A DNA stretch of 64,000 nucleotides from an uncultured Caryophanales bacterium (GTDB lineage Bacteria; Bacillota_I; Bacilli_A; RFN20; CAG-826). A program made the translations under genes and the position numbers. Numbering within the stretch: position 1 is the first letter of the stretch; the number at the start of each line of letters is the position of its first letter. Where the stretch lies: assembly GCA_946414655.1 (NCBI GenBank), contig CAMKPL010000004.1:1-64000 (forward strand), read 5' to 3'. Below are positions 47,980 through 59,100 of the stretch, piece by piece. The notes below the pieces were generated by a model. That model was not told the origin of the DNA, did not search any database, and saw nothing but the letters and a program-made list of their open reading frames with translations.

Positions 47980-49836
47980 ATGAATCATTATCGTTTTAAA
48001 ATTAAACCCCATTTTCTTGAACTCGTTAGAAACGGTGTTAAAAATCACGAGTATAGATTAAATACTCCTGAGCGTTCTCAGATTTTGATCGGCGATAGAA
48101 TAACTTTGGTTTCAAACCAAGATTTTCGTCAAACAATAACTGTTAGGGTAAATGAAATAAAAAATTATCCAAATTGGGAAGAAGCTTTAAAGGAGAATTG
48201 GAAGGGTGATTTTGAAGGTCTCTATTATAGTCTAGAAGATAGTATTGTTGCATGTTCAAAGCTTTATTCAAGAGATCAGGTAAATCAATATGGAATTGTT
48301 GTTTTCGGTATTGAACCTATGGAGAGACGTTTCAAAAATATTAGAGTTCTTTTAGATACAAATATAATTATTCAAAGGGAAGGGTACAACAACGTCTCTT
48401 CGCAAGTTTCAAAATTGTACAAGTGGTTAAACTTTTTAAAGTGTCAAAAACTAATAAGTGAAAAAACAAAACAAGAAATTGAAAAATATAAAGATAAATA
48501 TGTTTCTAAAACCATCAATACAAAGCTTGAATCTTATGAGCAGGTAATTTCTCACAAAATTGATGATCAATTTTTTAATGATATCGTTTCTAAATATTCG
48601 TTAGATGAAAACAGTTTAGTTGATAATGAAATTTTATATCAAGCTTATGATGGAGTCGCTGATTTATTGGTTACTAATGATACTAAAATGCTTTCAAAAG
48701 CGCTTGAACTTGGAATCAGAGATTTTGTATTGAGCGTTGATGAGTATTTGCGTATTGTTGAAAATGAATTTCCTCGAAACATAGATTATAAAATGCTTTC
48801 TGTTAAAAAAGAAAAGTTTGGGCAAATTGATTTAAGAGATTCGTTTTTTAACACCTTAAAAGAGGATTATCCTGGATTTGATGAATGGTTTGCAAGTAAA
48901 AGTTTAGAAGATGCTTACGTTTTTAGAGACGGTGATAGTATTCATGCGTTTTTATACATCAAAACCGAAGATTCAAATGAAAAAGACTATAAAACTATAG
49001 TTCCTAATTTAACTCCAAAAAAGAGACTTAAAATAGGAACATTTAAAATCGATAATGTTTTAAGCGGTTTTCGGCTGAGCGAGAGATTTATAAAAATAAT
49101 CATCGATAACGCATTAAATAATCATGTTCAAGAGATTTATGTAACTTTATTTGAAAACAAGAGAAAAGAAGTAGACCAACTTAAGACAGTTTTGTGCAAA
49201 TGGGGTTTTAAATATCATGGGTACAAGATTTCAAATAATGGAGAAAAAGAATCCGTGTTTGTTAAGAGCCTAGAATTTTTCGATAAAGAGAAGGATATTA
49301 AATTTAATTTTCCTAATATGCCAGAAAACCAAAAAATGTTCTTTTTGCCAATAGAACCTGAGTATCACACCGATTTATTTCCAGATTCAATATTGAGAAA
49401 TGAGGACATGAGTCTATATTCAGATAATAAAGGACATCGTTACGCACTTGAGAAAATTTATGTAAGTGGCTCATCTAGTGTTAATCCACGTCCAGGCGAT
49501 TATATTGTTATTTATAGAAAAGGTGAGCGTTGGCCAAAGCGTTATTCATCTCTTTGTTCTTGCTTGGCAATTTTAGAAGACATTGCACATCCTAAAACAC
49601 TAGAAGAATATCTAGAAATTTGCAGTAACAAATCTGTTTTTTCCAATGAAGAATTAAAAGATTTTTTTGATAACAAAAAATATAGAACGGTGGTAAAATT
49701 AATTTTATATAAGACGTACAAAGATAAAATTTTGTTGGATGAATTAATTAGAGTGGGGTTGTTTGGCGATAGCGAAGGACCAAGGCCATTCACTGAAATT
49801 CCTAAAGATTTTTATAAAATGTTTTTGAAAGGATAA
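47980..49836 (+). CDS. Multi-domain ASCH - PIN - GNAT - C-terminal PUA/ASCH-like protein
   Basis: ASCH-like FKIKPHFLELVRNGVKNHEYRLNTPERSQILIGDRITL; PIN IRVLLDTNIIIQREG..ADLLVTNDTKML; GNAT-like KIGTFKIDNVLSGFRLSERFIKIIIDNALNNHVQEIYVTLF..LCKWGFKYHG; C-term PRPGDYIVIYRKGERWPKRYSSLCSCLAILED. Confidence 0.7.
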   Translation: MNHYRFKIKPHFLELVRNGVKNHEYRLNTPERSQILIGDRITLVSNQDFRQTITVRVNEIKNYPNWEEALKENWKGDFEGLYYSLEDSIVACSKLYSRDQVNQYGIVVFGIEPMERRFKNIRVLLDTNIIIQREGYNNVSSQVSKLYKWLNFLKCQKLISEKTKQEIEKYKDKYVSKTINTKLESYEQVISHKIDDQFFNDIVSKYSLDENSLVDNEILYQAYDGVADLLVTNDTKMLSKALELGIRDFVLSVDEYLRIVENEFPRNIDYKMLSVKKEKFGQIDLRDSFFNTLKEDYPGFDEWFASKSLEDAYVFRDGDSIHAFLYIKTEDSNEKDYKTIVPNLTPKKRLKIGTFKIDNVLSGFRLSERFIKIIIDNALNNHVQEIYVTLFENKRKEVDQLKTVLCKWGFKYHGYKISNNGEKESVFVKSLEFFDKEKDIKFNFPNMPENQKMFFLPIEPEYHTDLFPDSILRNEDMSLYSDNKGHRYALEKIYVSGSSSVNPRPGDYIVIYRKGERWPKRYSSLCSCLAILEDIAHPKTLEEYLEICSNKSVFSNEELKDFFDNKKYRTVVKLILYKTYKDKILLDELIRVGLFGDSEGPRPFTEIPKDFYKMFLKG

Positions 49837-49840
49837 TAAG

Positions 49841-50221
49841 ATGAAAAAGAAAGACGAAATCATTATCTCAATCAAACCAGAACATGTAAAAAACATTTTA
49901 AATGGCACAAAAAAATTTGAATACCGCACCAAAGCAGCTAAGAGTGATGTACATAAAATAATTATTTATGAAACCACACCAATCCAAAAAATTGTTGCCG
50001 AAGCCGAAGTTATTGAAGTTTTAATGATGGAACCTGACGATTTGTGGAGAGAAACAAGTGAGTTTTCGGGCATTTCGAAATCTTTCTTCAATAACTATTT
50101 CAAAAGCAGAAAGATTGCTTATGCATACAGATTGGGAAATGTTAAAATTTATGATCGTCCAAAAACATTAGTTGAATTCGGTTTAAAAACTGCGCCTCAA
50201 TCATTTGCTTACGCTTCTTAA
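49841..50221 (+). CDS. ASCH (PUA-like) domain protein
   Basis: IIISIKPEHVKNILNGTKKFEYRTKAAKSDVHKIIIYETTPIQKIVAEAEV. Confidence 0.8.
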   Translation: MKKKDEIIISIKPEHVKNILNGTKKFEYRTKAAKSDVHKIIIYETTPIQKIVAEAEVIEVLMMEPDDLWRETSEFSGISKSFFNNYFKSRKIAYAYRLGNVKIYDRPKTLVEFGLKTAPQSFAYAS

Positions 50222-50237
50222 TTGAAAAGTATTAATT

Positions 50238-50262
50238 TAGTGCCAGTTTGGCACTTTTTGTT
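50238..50262 (+). terminator. Rho-independent terminator
   Basis: AGTGCCAgttTGGCACTTTTTG. Confidence 0.75.
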
Positions 50263-50269
50263 ATTCTGA

Positions 50270-50382
50270 TATGAATCTTAAAGACATTCTATCTCTAAAG
50301 ACTTAACACAACTAGAAGCCTCTTTAATATGCTCTGTTTCTTTAGGAACTTTTAAGCGTTTAGAATTATTATTTAGTAATTA
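50270..50382 (+). pseudogene. Truncated HTH gene remnant (copy B)
   Basis: atgaatcttaaagacattc..ctaaagacttaacacaactagaagcctctttaatatgctctgtttctttaggaac..aagcgtttaga, near-identical to 28646-28745. Confidence 0.65.
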
Positions 50383-50427
50383 ATAATTCGCCAATCAAAT
50401 GTAAATGGTTTGTGTTATTATACTAGC

Positions 50428-50478
50428 AGATAGGCGGAGAATTATACCGCTTGCGGGTTCGCCCGCTTTTTCTTTTAA
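50428..50478 (+). ncRNA. Candidate short sRNA with own promoter and terminator
   Basis: TATTATACT box then gcagatagGCGGagaattataCCGCttGCGGGttcgCCCGCTTTTTC. Confidence 0.35.
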
Positions 50479-50487
50479 TCAAGAATA

Positions 50488-50528
50488 TGATGCATCCAAT
50501 CGAAACAAATGATGGATGCATCTTTTCT
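50488..50528 (+). terminator. Terminator-like hairpin
   Basis: GATGCATCCaatcgaaacaaatgatGGATGCATCTTTTC. Confidence 0.55.
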
Positions 50529-50659
50529 TTCTTAACATAGTTAATCTCTTTTCGTATAATATAGACAAGTACAGAACTGATCTATAGCAAAGAAAAGAAC
50601 ATTGTTTAGATGTTAATGCGCAAAATATCTATTTAATCCATCCTTTCTTTCTTAGAAAA

Positions 50660-50690
50660 GTAATGTACGAAAGTTCATTACCTTTTTTGT
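50660..50690 (+). promoter_or_regulatory. Attenuator-like hairpin in leader of surface protein gene
   Basis: AGTAATGtACgaaaGTtCATTACCTTTTTT upstream of 50736 CDS. Confidence 0.5.
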
Positions 50691-50735
50691 GTATTTTAAA
50701 CACATCAAAGGAACAGAAAGAAAGGAGAAAAGATA

Positions 50736-53189
50736 ATGAACAAAATTTTAACAAAAGTCACCGCGCTTTGCGTTGGTCTAGCAATGGTGGCTGGCGTTGG
50801 AGTTGCTGTTGGTTCAAAGAAGGTATCTGCTGCACACGCTGATGACACAATTACCTTCACTACTACAAATAGTGAAATTAGTACTACTGGTACCAATAAG
50901 TCATTAACGGTTGACGGTGTTACATTAACATTTTCGAACGTTTCTGCTGTTGATGCTTCTTCGATTCAAAACGCTAAGAACGCTACCATTACCAGTTCAG
51001 AAATTACAGGCGAAATTAAATCAGTTAAGATTTATAACTGTCAAACAACATCTGCCAAAACTGATGGTGCATTTACTGTTTATGGTGGCGTTTCTGCATC
51101 TGCTATTAATACCGAAATTGAAGCAATTACTGGTTTAAGCAGTACAGCAGTTGACAAAACGATCGAATTTGATTCTGGATTCAACTACTTTAAGATTGTC
51201 GTTGGATCGGCTCGTGTTTTAAAACACTCTCAAATCGACGTGGTATATGGCGAAGGCTCTTCCGCAACGCTCGAAAGCATTGAAGTTACTGGTTCTATGA
51301 CTAAAACAGCATATACAACAGCAGAAAGTTGGGATCCAAGTGGCTTAGTTGTTACAGCACATTACGATGACAGCAGTTCAAAGACTGTCACTGGTAGTGC
51401 TGAATGGACATATAGTCCTGCCGCACCTGCCGATGGCGTAACAAGCGTTGTTGCTACAGCATCATATGGTGACGAAACTGCTTCGAGCTCTGCACAAGCA
51501 GTTACTGTTGAAGTCGTTGTTGCTCCGATTGTTTTAAACTCATCAAACTGGCCAGTTACTGCAACTAGTACCCACACTAATGTTCAACAATCTACATTAG
51601 ATGGCATCGTTTATGAAAACGTTGGCGGATATAAATATAGCAATCAATTATCATTGAACTATGCTGTTGATAACTATTTTGGAAACAGAACAGCATTTTC
51701 AAGGAATATTAAATCGATTGTTGTTGTTTATTCAACAAACGTTACTTCATATGTGAAGATGTATGAAGGTTCTGAACCTTGTACGAAAACTACTCTTGTT
51801 ACTTCATCTGGAACAACAACTGTTACGTACACATTTAGTGACACAAATCCATATTTCAGATTGAATATGACAACGTCAACTCCAAAAGGGACATATTGTA
51901 ATATTTCAAGTATTACAATTACTCTTGGAAGTGCAACAAATGTTGTTGATCTAGAAGATATTTCAGTAAACGGAAATACTTCAAGCCCAGTTGGCGTTGA
52001 TTTTAAATCCTCATTAATGCTTTCACCAGCGAATGCTAATAATAAGGACACAATTGCTTGGAGTTCTTCAAATACATCCGTTGCAACAGTAAATGCAAGC
52101 GGTGTTGTCACTTGCTTATCGGCAGGTTCAACAACAATTACCGCAACAGCTACCGACTTAGTTGGCGTAAGTGCTTCTTATGTTTTAACAGTGTTTGCAG
52201 CTACACCAATTGAAAAACTCTATTACATGAGTGCAGATGATGCCGTTGATTTTAATGGTGTCTATGTTGGCTTTTCTACAGGTACTGGACCAATCTTTAT
52301 GAACGGTGAATTTGGTATTGTGGTGTTTGATTCTAGCAAAGATGTAACATCTTGGACTGCTAATGAAACAATTGTCCACATTACAGGAACATTAGCTGTG
52401 TATAGTGGTTTATATGAAGTTAAAAATGCTACATATGAAGTATTAGAATCGGCTTCTGATGTTGCTACACCTGTGACATATACAGTCGTCGGTGGTGAAA
52501 CCCAATTTTATGAAAGCCGTAAAACTTATGTTTCAGGTACTGTTACTAGTGTTAGCGGATCATGGACATCAGACACAACTGTTGTTGTTGATGTCAATGG
52601 CACACCAATTCAATGTTTCGCAAAAGCAAACGCTATCGATGCAACTACTGGTGCAAAGATCGTTGCTGATGCCGAAGTAACATTAACCGGATTTACTGGT
52701 TGGCACAATGGTTTCCAAGTGGCTATTAATGGCTTAATTGAATCGGCTGATGAATATACAGCTGAGGAGTTTGCTCAATACTTAATTGATTTAACAGATG
52801 ATGTTTGTCAGGGTTACTCTGAAGGCGATAACAATTATGATGCATTAGTTGTAGTTTGGAACACCTTAACAAACACAGAAGATCCAGATCAAAAGTCATA
52901 TCCATTCTTACCAGCGGCAGAAAAAACAGTTTTAGTTGGAGCTGATGCTGATGAAGGAGGAACAATTGTTGAACAAGCAATTGCTCGTTATGAACACATT
53001 TGCTCAGCATATGGTTTAGCTCAATTCATTGAAGGAAGAGCAGAAATTCCTGTTAAGGGAACCTATGCTCCTTCATATATGAGCACTATTGATTCATCTT
53101 CATCAATTACAATCATTGTGATTGTTGCGGTTGCAAGTATGACACTCCTTGGAGTTACACTTGTTCTTCGTAAAAGAAAAATGAACTAA
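50736..53189 (+). CDS. Surface protein with Ig-like (Big) domains and C-terminal TM/RKRK
   Basis: Signal peptide MNKILTKVTALCVGLAMVAGVGVAVG; IAWSSSNTSVATVNASGVVTCLSAGSTTITATATD; SSSSITIIVIVAVASMTLLGVTLVLRKRK. Confidence 0.85.
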   Translation: MNKILTKVTALCVGLAMVAGVGVAVGSKKVSAAHADDTITFTTTNSEISTTGTNKSLTVDGVTLTFSNVSAVDASSIQNAKNATITSSEITGEIKSVKIYNCQTTSAKTDGAFTVYGGVSASAINTEIEAITGLSSTAVDKTIEFDSGFNYFKIVVGSARVLKHSQIDVVYGEGSSATLESIEVTGSMTKTAYTTAESWDPSGLVVTAHYDDSSSKTVTGSAEWTYSPAAPADGVTSVVATASYGDETASSSAQAVTVEVVVAPIVLNSSNWPVTATSTHTNVQQSTLDGIVYENVGGYKYSNQLSLNYAVDNYFGNRTAFSRNIKSIVVVYSTNVTSYVKMYEGSEPCTKTTLVTSSGTTTVTYTFSDTNPYFRLNMTTSTPKGTYCNISSITITLGSATNVVDLEDISVNGNTSSPVGVDFKSSLMLSPANANNKDTIAWSSSNTSVATVNASGVVTCLSAGSTTITATATDLVGVSASYVLTVFAATPIEKLYYMSADDAVDFNGVYVGFSTGTGPIFMNGEFGIVVFDSSKDVTSWTANETIVHITGTLAVYSGLYEVKNATYEVLESASDVATPVTYTVVGGETQFYESRKTYVSGTVTSVSGSWTSDTTVVVDVNGTPIQCFAKANAIDATTGAKIVADAEVTLTGFTGWHNGFQVAINGLIESADEYTAEEFAQYLIDLTDDVCQGYSEGDNNYDALVVVWNTLTNTEDPDQKSYPFLPAAEKTVLVGADADEGGTIVEQAIARYEHICSAYGLAQFIEGRAEIPVKGTYAPSYMSTIDSSSSITIIVIVAVASMTLLGVTLVLRKRKMN

Positions 53190-53205
53190 TATTCTTTAAA
53201 AGAAT

Positions 53206-53243
53206 ATTTATTAAGACCTAGACGCATGTTTAGGTCTTTTTAT
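53206..53243 (+). terminator. Rho-independent terminator
   Basis: AAGACCTAgacgcatgttTAGGTCTTTTTAT. Confidence 0.7.
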
Positions 53244-53391
53244 ATATTTCAAATAGAAATAGATTTCTAATTGAAGTAAAATATAATCAAACATGAAAAG
53301 AATATTCGACATGTAAGACGTCAGTTCTACATCCCCCCGGATATCTTTTCCTGTATTTGCTTATTTAAGCAGAAAGGAAAGAAAAAGATAT

Positions 53392-55824
53392 ATGAATAAA
53401 CTCTTTTCTAAATTGGGTACACTCCTATTAGGAGCATCCCTGGTTGTTGCTGGTGGAGTTGCTGTATCTAGTAAGAAGGCTGGTGAAGTCTCTGCTACAG
53501 AAGCTGTTTATAAACATATGGTTTTTAATAGCACCAACAACAGCGCAAGCATATCTGGTTATTCAAATTCGTGGACAAACACAACTGATGGTTTCACATG
53601 GAATTTAACAAACTGGAACAACAATAAAAATGGCTGGGAATTTATCAAAGCAGGTCATAAAACTAATGCCTATGTTGCCACAGTCGAGAATGCTGCAGCA
53701 GCTTCGGTTGTTGTAACCAAAGTCGATATTGTTATTGGTGCAGTAACTTCAAACGCAATAAATAGCGTTAAGCTATACTATGGAACAAGCGCAAATCCAA
53801 CAACAAATGAAACCAGTGTTACTGTTTCCGCTTCAACACAAACTATCACCATTCCAGAAGCCAAAAGAGCGGCTGACATGTATTATCGCCTTGAGGTTGA
53901 TTGTAAGGCTAGTGCAAACGGAACATTTCAATTAAATGATTTTAAACTATATTACGAGTCATCAACGCCTCGTGGAGAAATTGCAATTAATGAATTATCT
54001 TCGCAAGTAATTGCTGTTGGTTCTAATGGATCTTTATCATATTCTTGGACTCCAGCTAGTGGTGATTCAGCCACAATAACATCGCATTCATGGACTTCAT
54101 CAGATCAAACCGTGCTTTCTGTTAGTGGTGATACTTATTCAGCTTTAAAAGCCGGAATTGTTACTTTAACATTAAATGCAACCGATTCAAATGCAGAAGA
54201 TTATCAGGTTACATCTCAAAAATATTTTGTAACCAATGATTATGATTTTGCTATCGGAGACAATGTTGCATTTTATGCTGAAACTCCATCAAAAGAATTA
54301 AGTGGTATTGCTACTGGAAATTCAAAATATGGAACTGTTACAGATTACCAAACTACCCCTTCTGGAGTCTTTGCACTTTCCGTTGAAGAAGGAAGCGTTC
54401 CTGGTTCATTTGCATTTAAAAATGAATCTAATTATTTAACATGGACTTCAGGAAATTCACTTAACGTTGCAGCAACAAAGAGTGCAAATACATCTTGGTT
54501 TGCTGTTAATTACGGAACACATTACAGTATGATTAATGCCGCGGATAATACGCGAGATATTATGTATAATCCAGGAACTTCTACTTCTGATCCACGATTT
54601 GCCTGTTATACTTCATTTGGTTCATCATACTCTAGATTAAATGTCACCACAATTTCTGATGTACCTGTTCGTGGAACATTAGAGATTAAAGCCCCAACTG
54701 ATAAAACAATGCGTGAAGGCGCTTCAGGTGATTTAGAATACACTTGGACAGCTAATCCAGAAGCTTCTGAAGCTACAATTGCTTCATACAGCTGGACCAG
54801 TAGCAACCCAGAAGCCATTTCAGTAAGCGGAGACACATATTCGGCTGAAGGCCCAGGAAAGGCGAAATTGACATTAAGCGCTACCGATTCAACAGGTGAA
54901 GAATATACCGTTGTTGGAAGCGAAATTGAAGTTATTGCAGTTGTTTCTGGTTCTTACGAAAAGAAAACCTCAGTTGCTGTCGGTGATACTATTACATTTG
55001 TTTGCGAAGCCGATGGAACACAAATTGCTGGTGTTGCTTCTAATATCGGACAATACGTGTTCTATGCGACAAAACCTGCAGATGTTTATACATTTGTTTT
55101 GGAAGATGGTTCAGAAACCAATTCATATGCGTTAAAGCATAATGATAAGTACCTTTCATGGACTGGCCACGGAAGCTCAACAAATGCGAACATTGGTCTT
55201 GTCGATTCTGTTGATGAATATTCTTCGTGGACAATTGAGTTTAATGAAGGTAATGCAGTAGTTTCTAACGTCGGATTAGATGGCGAAGGACATCGTTATA
55301 TTGCATGGAATCATGGAAGTCCAAGATTTGCCGCTTATAAAACTGGTCAAACTGCTATTCAACTTTATGGACCAGCAAGTGCTCCAGAAACATATACTGC
55401 CGAAGACTTTGCTCAAGATTTGATTAATCAAACTGATGCATATTGTTCAGCATATGGTGACGGATCAAAGACATATGAAGAATTAAAAACTCTTTATGCT
55501 GCTGTTTGGACCACACTATCCGGAGAAGAATACTACGGTCAACTCTCTGAAACCGCTGTTGGTTTATTAGTTGATGCTGATGCTAAAGAATCAAGCACAG
55601 ATGTAATTGAAGTTGCAATGTGGCGTTATGACCTCATTACTGCGAAGTATGCTCTAGATGGTTTCATTACCGATCGTCCAGTTGCTTCATTCAGCATCTA
55701 CATGCCAAATTATCAATCCAATATTGATTCCTCTTCCTCAATCACCATCATCGTGATTGTCGCTGTAGCAAGCATGACTCTCTTAGGTGTCACACTTGTC
55801 TTACGCAAGAGAAAACATCAATAA
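53392..55824 (+). CDS. Surface protein, paralogous C-terminus to 50736-53189
   Basis: Signal peptide MNKLFSKLGTLLLGASLVVAGGVAVSS; repeated GD.V.F..E..EL.GI modules; DSSSSITIIVIVAVASMTLLGVTLVLRKRKHQ. Confidence 0.85.
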   Translation: MNKLFSKLGTLLLGASLVVAGGVAVSSKKAGEVSATEAVYKHMVFNSTNNSASISGYSNSWTNTTDGFTWNLTNWNNNKNGWEFIKAGHKTNAYVATVENAAAASVVVTKVDIVIGAVTSNAINSVKLYYGTSANPTTNETSVTVSASTQTITIPEAKRAADMYYRLEVDCKASANGTFQLNDFKLYYESSTPRGEIAINELSSQVIAVGSNGSLSYSWTPASGDSATITSHSWTSSDQTVLSVSGDTYSALKAGIVTLTLNATDSNAEDYQVTSQKYFVTNDYDFAIGDNVAFYAETPSKELSGIATGNSKYGTVTDYQTTPSGVFALSVEEGSVPGSFAFKNESNYLTWTSGNSLNVAATKSANTSWFAVNYGTHYSMINAADNTRDIMYNPGTSTSDPRFACYTSFGSSYSRLNVTTISDVPVRGTLEIKAPTDKTMREGASGDLEYTWTANPEASEATIASYSWTSSNPEAISVSGDTYSAEGPGKAKLTLSATDSTGEEYTVVGSEIEVIAVVSGSYEKKTSVAVGDTITFVCEADGTQIAGVASNIGQYVFYATKPADVYTFVLEDGSETNSYALKHNDKYLSWTGHGSSTNANIGLVDSVDEYSSWTIEFNEGNAVVSNVGLDGEGHRYIAWNHGSPRFAAYKTGQTAIQLYGPASAPETYTAEDFAQDLINQTDAYCSAYGDGSKTYEELKTLYAAVWTTLSGEEYYGQLSETAVGLLVDADAKESSTDVIEVAMWRYDLITAKYALDGFITDRPVASFSIYMPNYQSNIDSSSSITIIVIVAVASMTLLGVTLVLRKRKHQ

Positions 55825-55843
55825 AATTTGATTAATTTCTAAT

Positions 55844-55882
55844 AAAGGTCGGTTCCTTAAAAAACAGGAATCGACCTTTTTC
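55844..55882 (+). terminator. Rho-independent terminator
   Basis: AAAGGTCGgTTCCTtaaaaaacAGGAAtCGACCTTTTT. Confidence 0.75.
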
Positions 55883-56125
55883 TATAAAAATCAAAAATAT
55901 TTGTGTTTTGCTGGTGATTTTGAATTAATCCGTAAAACTAATATAACTATATAAATTAACCATAAATTGTCGATGATTTTTTAGGCTCGTGAAAAAATAA
56001 TTCTTGCATTATTTACGCATATATAGGTAAAATACACGCAAATATTAGGGAACTCGATTCAGTTTTTGCGAAAACATCGATGATTCCGAATATTTCCTAC
56101 CTGCGGGTTAGGAGGAACAAAATAT

Positions 56126-59100
56126 ATGTCTTCATTCAAAATCAAGCATGTTTTGCCACTAGCATTATCTGCTTTGCTTGTTCTTTCTTCATGTAATTCA
56201 AGTAAGAAAAGAAGCTCTTCAAGTGAAGGAGATTCGTTGATTACAACATCCTCAACTACATCTACAACATCCTCAACTTCTTCAACATCTTCTTCATCAG
56301 GACCAATCGTTCCAGATAAGACTTTTGATGAGCTAAAGAACAGCGTCATTTCCGATCACAACTACACGATCGATGTTGTTAGTTATTATGAAAATTTCCC
56401 AACAGAAAGATATGAGGGAAGTGTTTTTAACCTTAGTAACTCTGTTTATTATTATCCAGATCCGGAATACCCAAATTTAATGTGGTATGGCTATATCAAA
56501 GTCAAAGATCAAGGCATTTGTAGTTTTAATCTTGGATATCAAAGCGATGAAGTAACGTTAGATTCATTCGTGACAACAAATTCTGATTTAGGTATTTACG
56601 ATATCCATGGTGGTGTTGTTGAATATATCCTCGAATCATCATTACAATATGTTTCACAAGACCACTTCAGGGTATCTGATCAAGATTTGGTGGGTATTGT
56701 TGGTACATTTTCCCAATTAGACCTCTCTTACATTGAAAATCCAGCATATATCGACATTGTCAAAGAAGGTAACTCAATTAAGATTACTTCGATTCTAACT
56801 GCTCGTTATTATGATGAAGAGACTCTAGAACAACACGACAATGAACCAGTTTATGTTGGTTTAACCATTAAAGAAATCGGTTCGACACACAACTCACTTC
56901 TTGAATCATTCACCGAAGATAGTTCAATGAAAGTCGTTGCCCCAACTACATGGGACGAGAATCTTTTAGATGATTTTAATATCTACTATAACGAATATGT
57001 TCCTCCATTTATTACTGGCCTAGGATATAGTTTCCACTATTCAACAGACTGGAATGGATTAAAACAAAAATATGAAATTAAAGGACAAGACTTTACCTCA
57101 GGTGATCGTCGCTCTAGTTATGCTAGCAAACTAACAGACACCGAAGGATTTGTTCAAACTTCGACTGATACATATGAAAAACGTGTGGCAAATGCTGAAG
57201 GAACATTAAATAACGTGTACAAAGTAGAAATGAATTATGTTCCAAAAAATCAGGCATATGCTGGTCACACGATAGGTTATTACTACACTGAAGGTATTTT
57301 CCAGGTTACATATACAATGTACACCGAAGTTGTTGCTGAGGTGACATCAATCGCCATGGTTAATGCATATCTTGATTCATCAGATGCCTGTGCAATTGTC
57401 CCATTCTATCCAGAAGAGGACTATGTTTCACAAGTGAAAAATTTTGATGACCACACCGAATCTTTAAATCAACTTTACGGCGGATTCTTATTCGCAACAT
57501 CTAGAACAGGTTATTTCAATGTTTATATTTCCTCTTTTGAAGATGCGGTCAATTTCTATACTGAATACTTAGCTAACTGTGAGGCTAAAGGATTTAATCA
57601 TGTTGAATCACAAAATAATCTTACATTCATCACTGATGCTCAGGATTCGATTTTGACGATTGTTAATCCAAACTCATTTACAAAAGCCGAGTATGAAGCT
57701 ATTGGATATATCCAATGCCAAATTGTCATCTATGACAGATATGAAACCGGAACCGTGACAGTTACTTCATTATCTCTTAGTGGACAAACGACTTCATATC
57801 ATGTCGGAGATTTATTCTCCTTTGATGGAACTTGTACGGCTCACTTTAGTGATCATACATCACAAGATGTCACACCAGACAGTGTTTCTTCTCCAGATAT
57901 GTCAAGTGCTGGTCAAAAGACAGTCACTGTGACATATCATGGTGTCAGTAAATCTTATAAGATTACTGTTACTGCTGAAGGTGCTTATACAATCACCTAC
58001 CATGCCATTAATACAAGTGGTGATTCAATTAGTTCTTCCGCAATTGGCTCATCATCAGTGTTACCAGCAAGTGGCGCATTAGGTGATGTTATTAATTGCT
58101 CTGTTGTTGCTGGATCAGGATATTCTTACGTCCAATGGCAATTCCCTTATGATTACTTCGAAGATGATTATTGGGTTGATTATTTCAATGATGTTGAAGA
58201 ATATGAACCAACCGATAGTGTCTTCACATTTAGAGTATCTAACTACAATGTTGATATTTATCTAGTCTTTAATGAAGGTGGCGCACCTGTAACACATAGT
58301 GCTTCCTTTAATCAAGACGCACATGTAAGTAACATTTCACATTCTGATTTATCAGCTGTGAGTGCAGGCACATCTGTATCATTTACAGTCTCATGTGCTG
58401 ATGGATATGAAATCAACTCCGTTCAAGCTTCGCCAAGCGTGAGTTTTGATATTGTTGGTTCAACGTATTCATTCACCATGCCAAATGAAAACGTAACTAT
58501 TTCTGTCACAACAAAAGAAAGTAGTGTTGAAGAAACATACGTCGTTACAATTCAAAAAGATACCGGCGTTGGATATGTTAATGAATCTAACCCTGGTGAT
58601 TTTACGAAGGTAGAATCTGGCATACAAGTCGCTTTCTCCTTTACCGTTAATGATGGATATGAACTTGTATCAGTTACATGTGATGACCCAAGTGTAAGCA
58701 TCATCAAATGGCCATTTGGAAACAACGCGTATCGTTTCGAAATGCCAGCTAAAAATGTTGTGATTACAATTACAACCCAATCTACTGGCGGTGAAGCACA
58801 GCTTCAATATAATCATGACTACGTTACATATATGGACAATAGTAATAACGAATACGAAACAGCACCAAGTGTTGTTCACAGTAAATTAGTCCTTAATTTC
58901 CTAGAGAATGGAACAGGAACATATACTCGTGAAACATATAACTCTTCAGGAGTAAAAACAGGTGGCCCATATGTATTAGGATTTACATATACTTACACAG
59001 ATAATCATTTCCTTATTTACTGGGCTAGCGGTGATACTACGAGTTTCTCAAAATGGAGACTTGTAGGTGGAAATACCACTTCTGATGGAAACAATACTGG

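Noticed and set aside
51728-53010. Antisense ORFs inside surface protein genes (e.g. 51728-52111, 52726-53010)
   Set aside because: Low-complexity antisense reading frames caused by repetitive codon usage of the sense gene.
56059-56349. Minus-strand 96 aa ORF rich in E/D/V
   Set aside because: Antisense of the Ser/Thr linker of the lipoprotein gene; compositional artefact.
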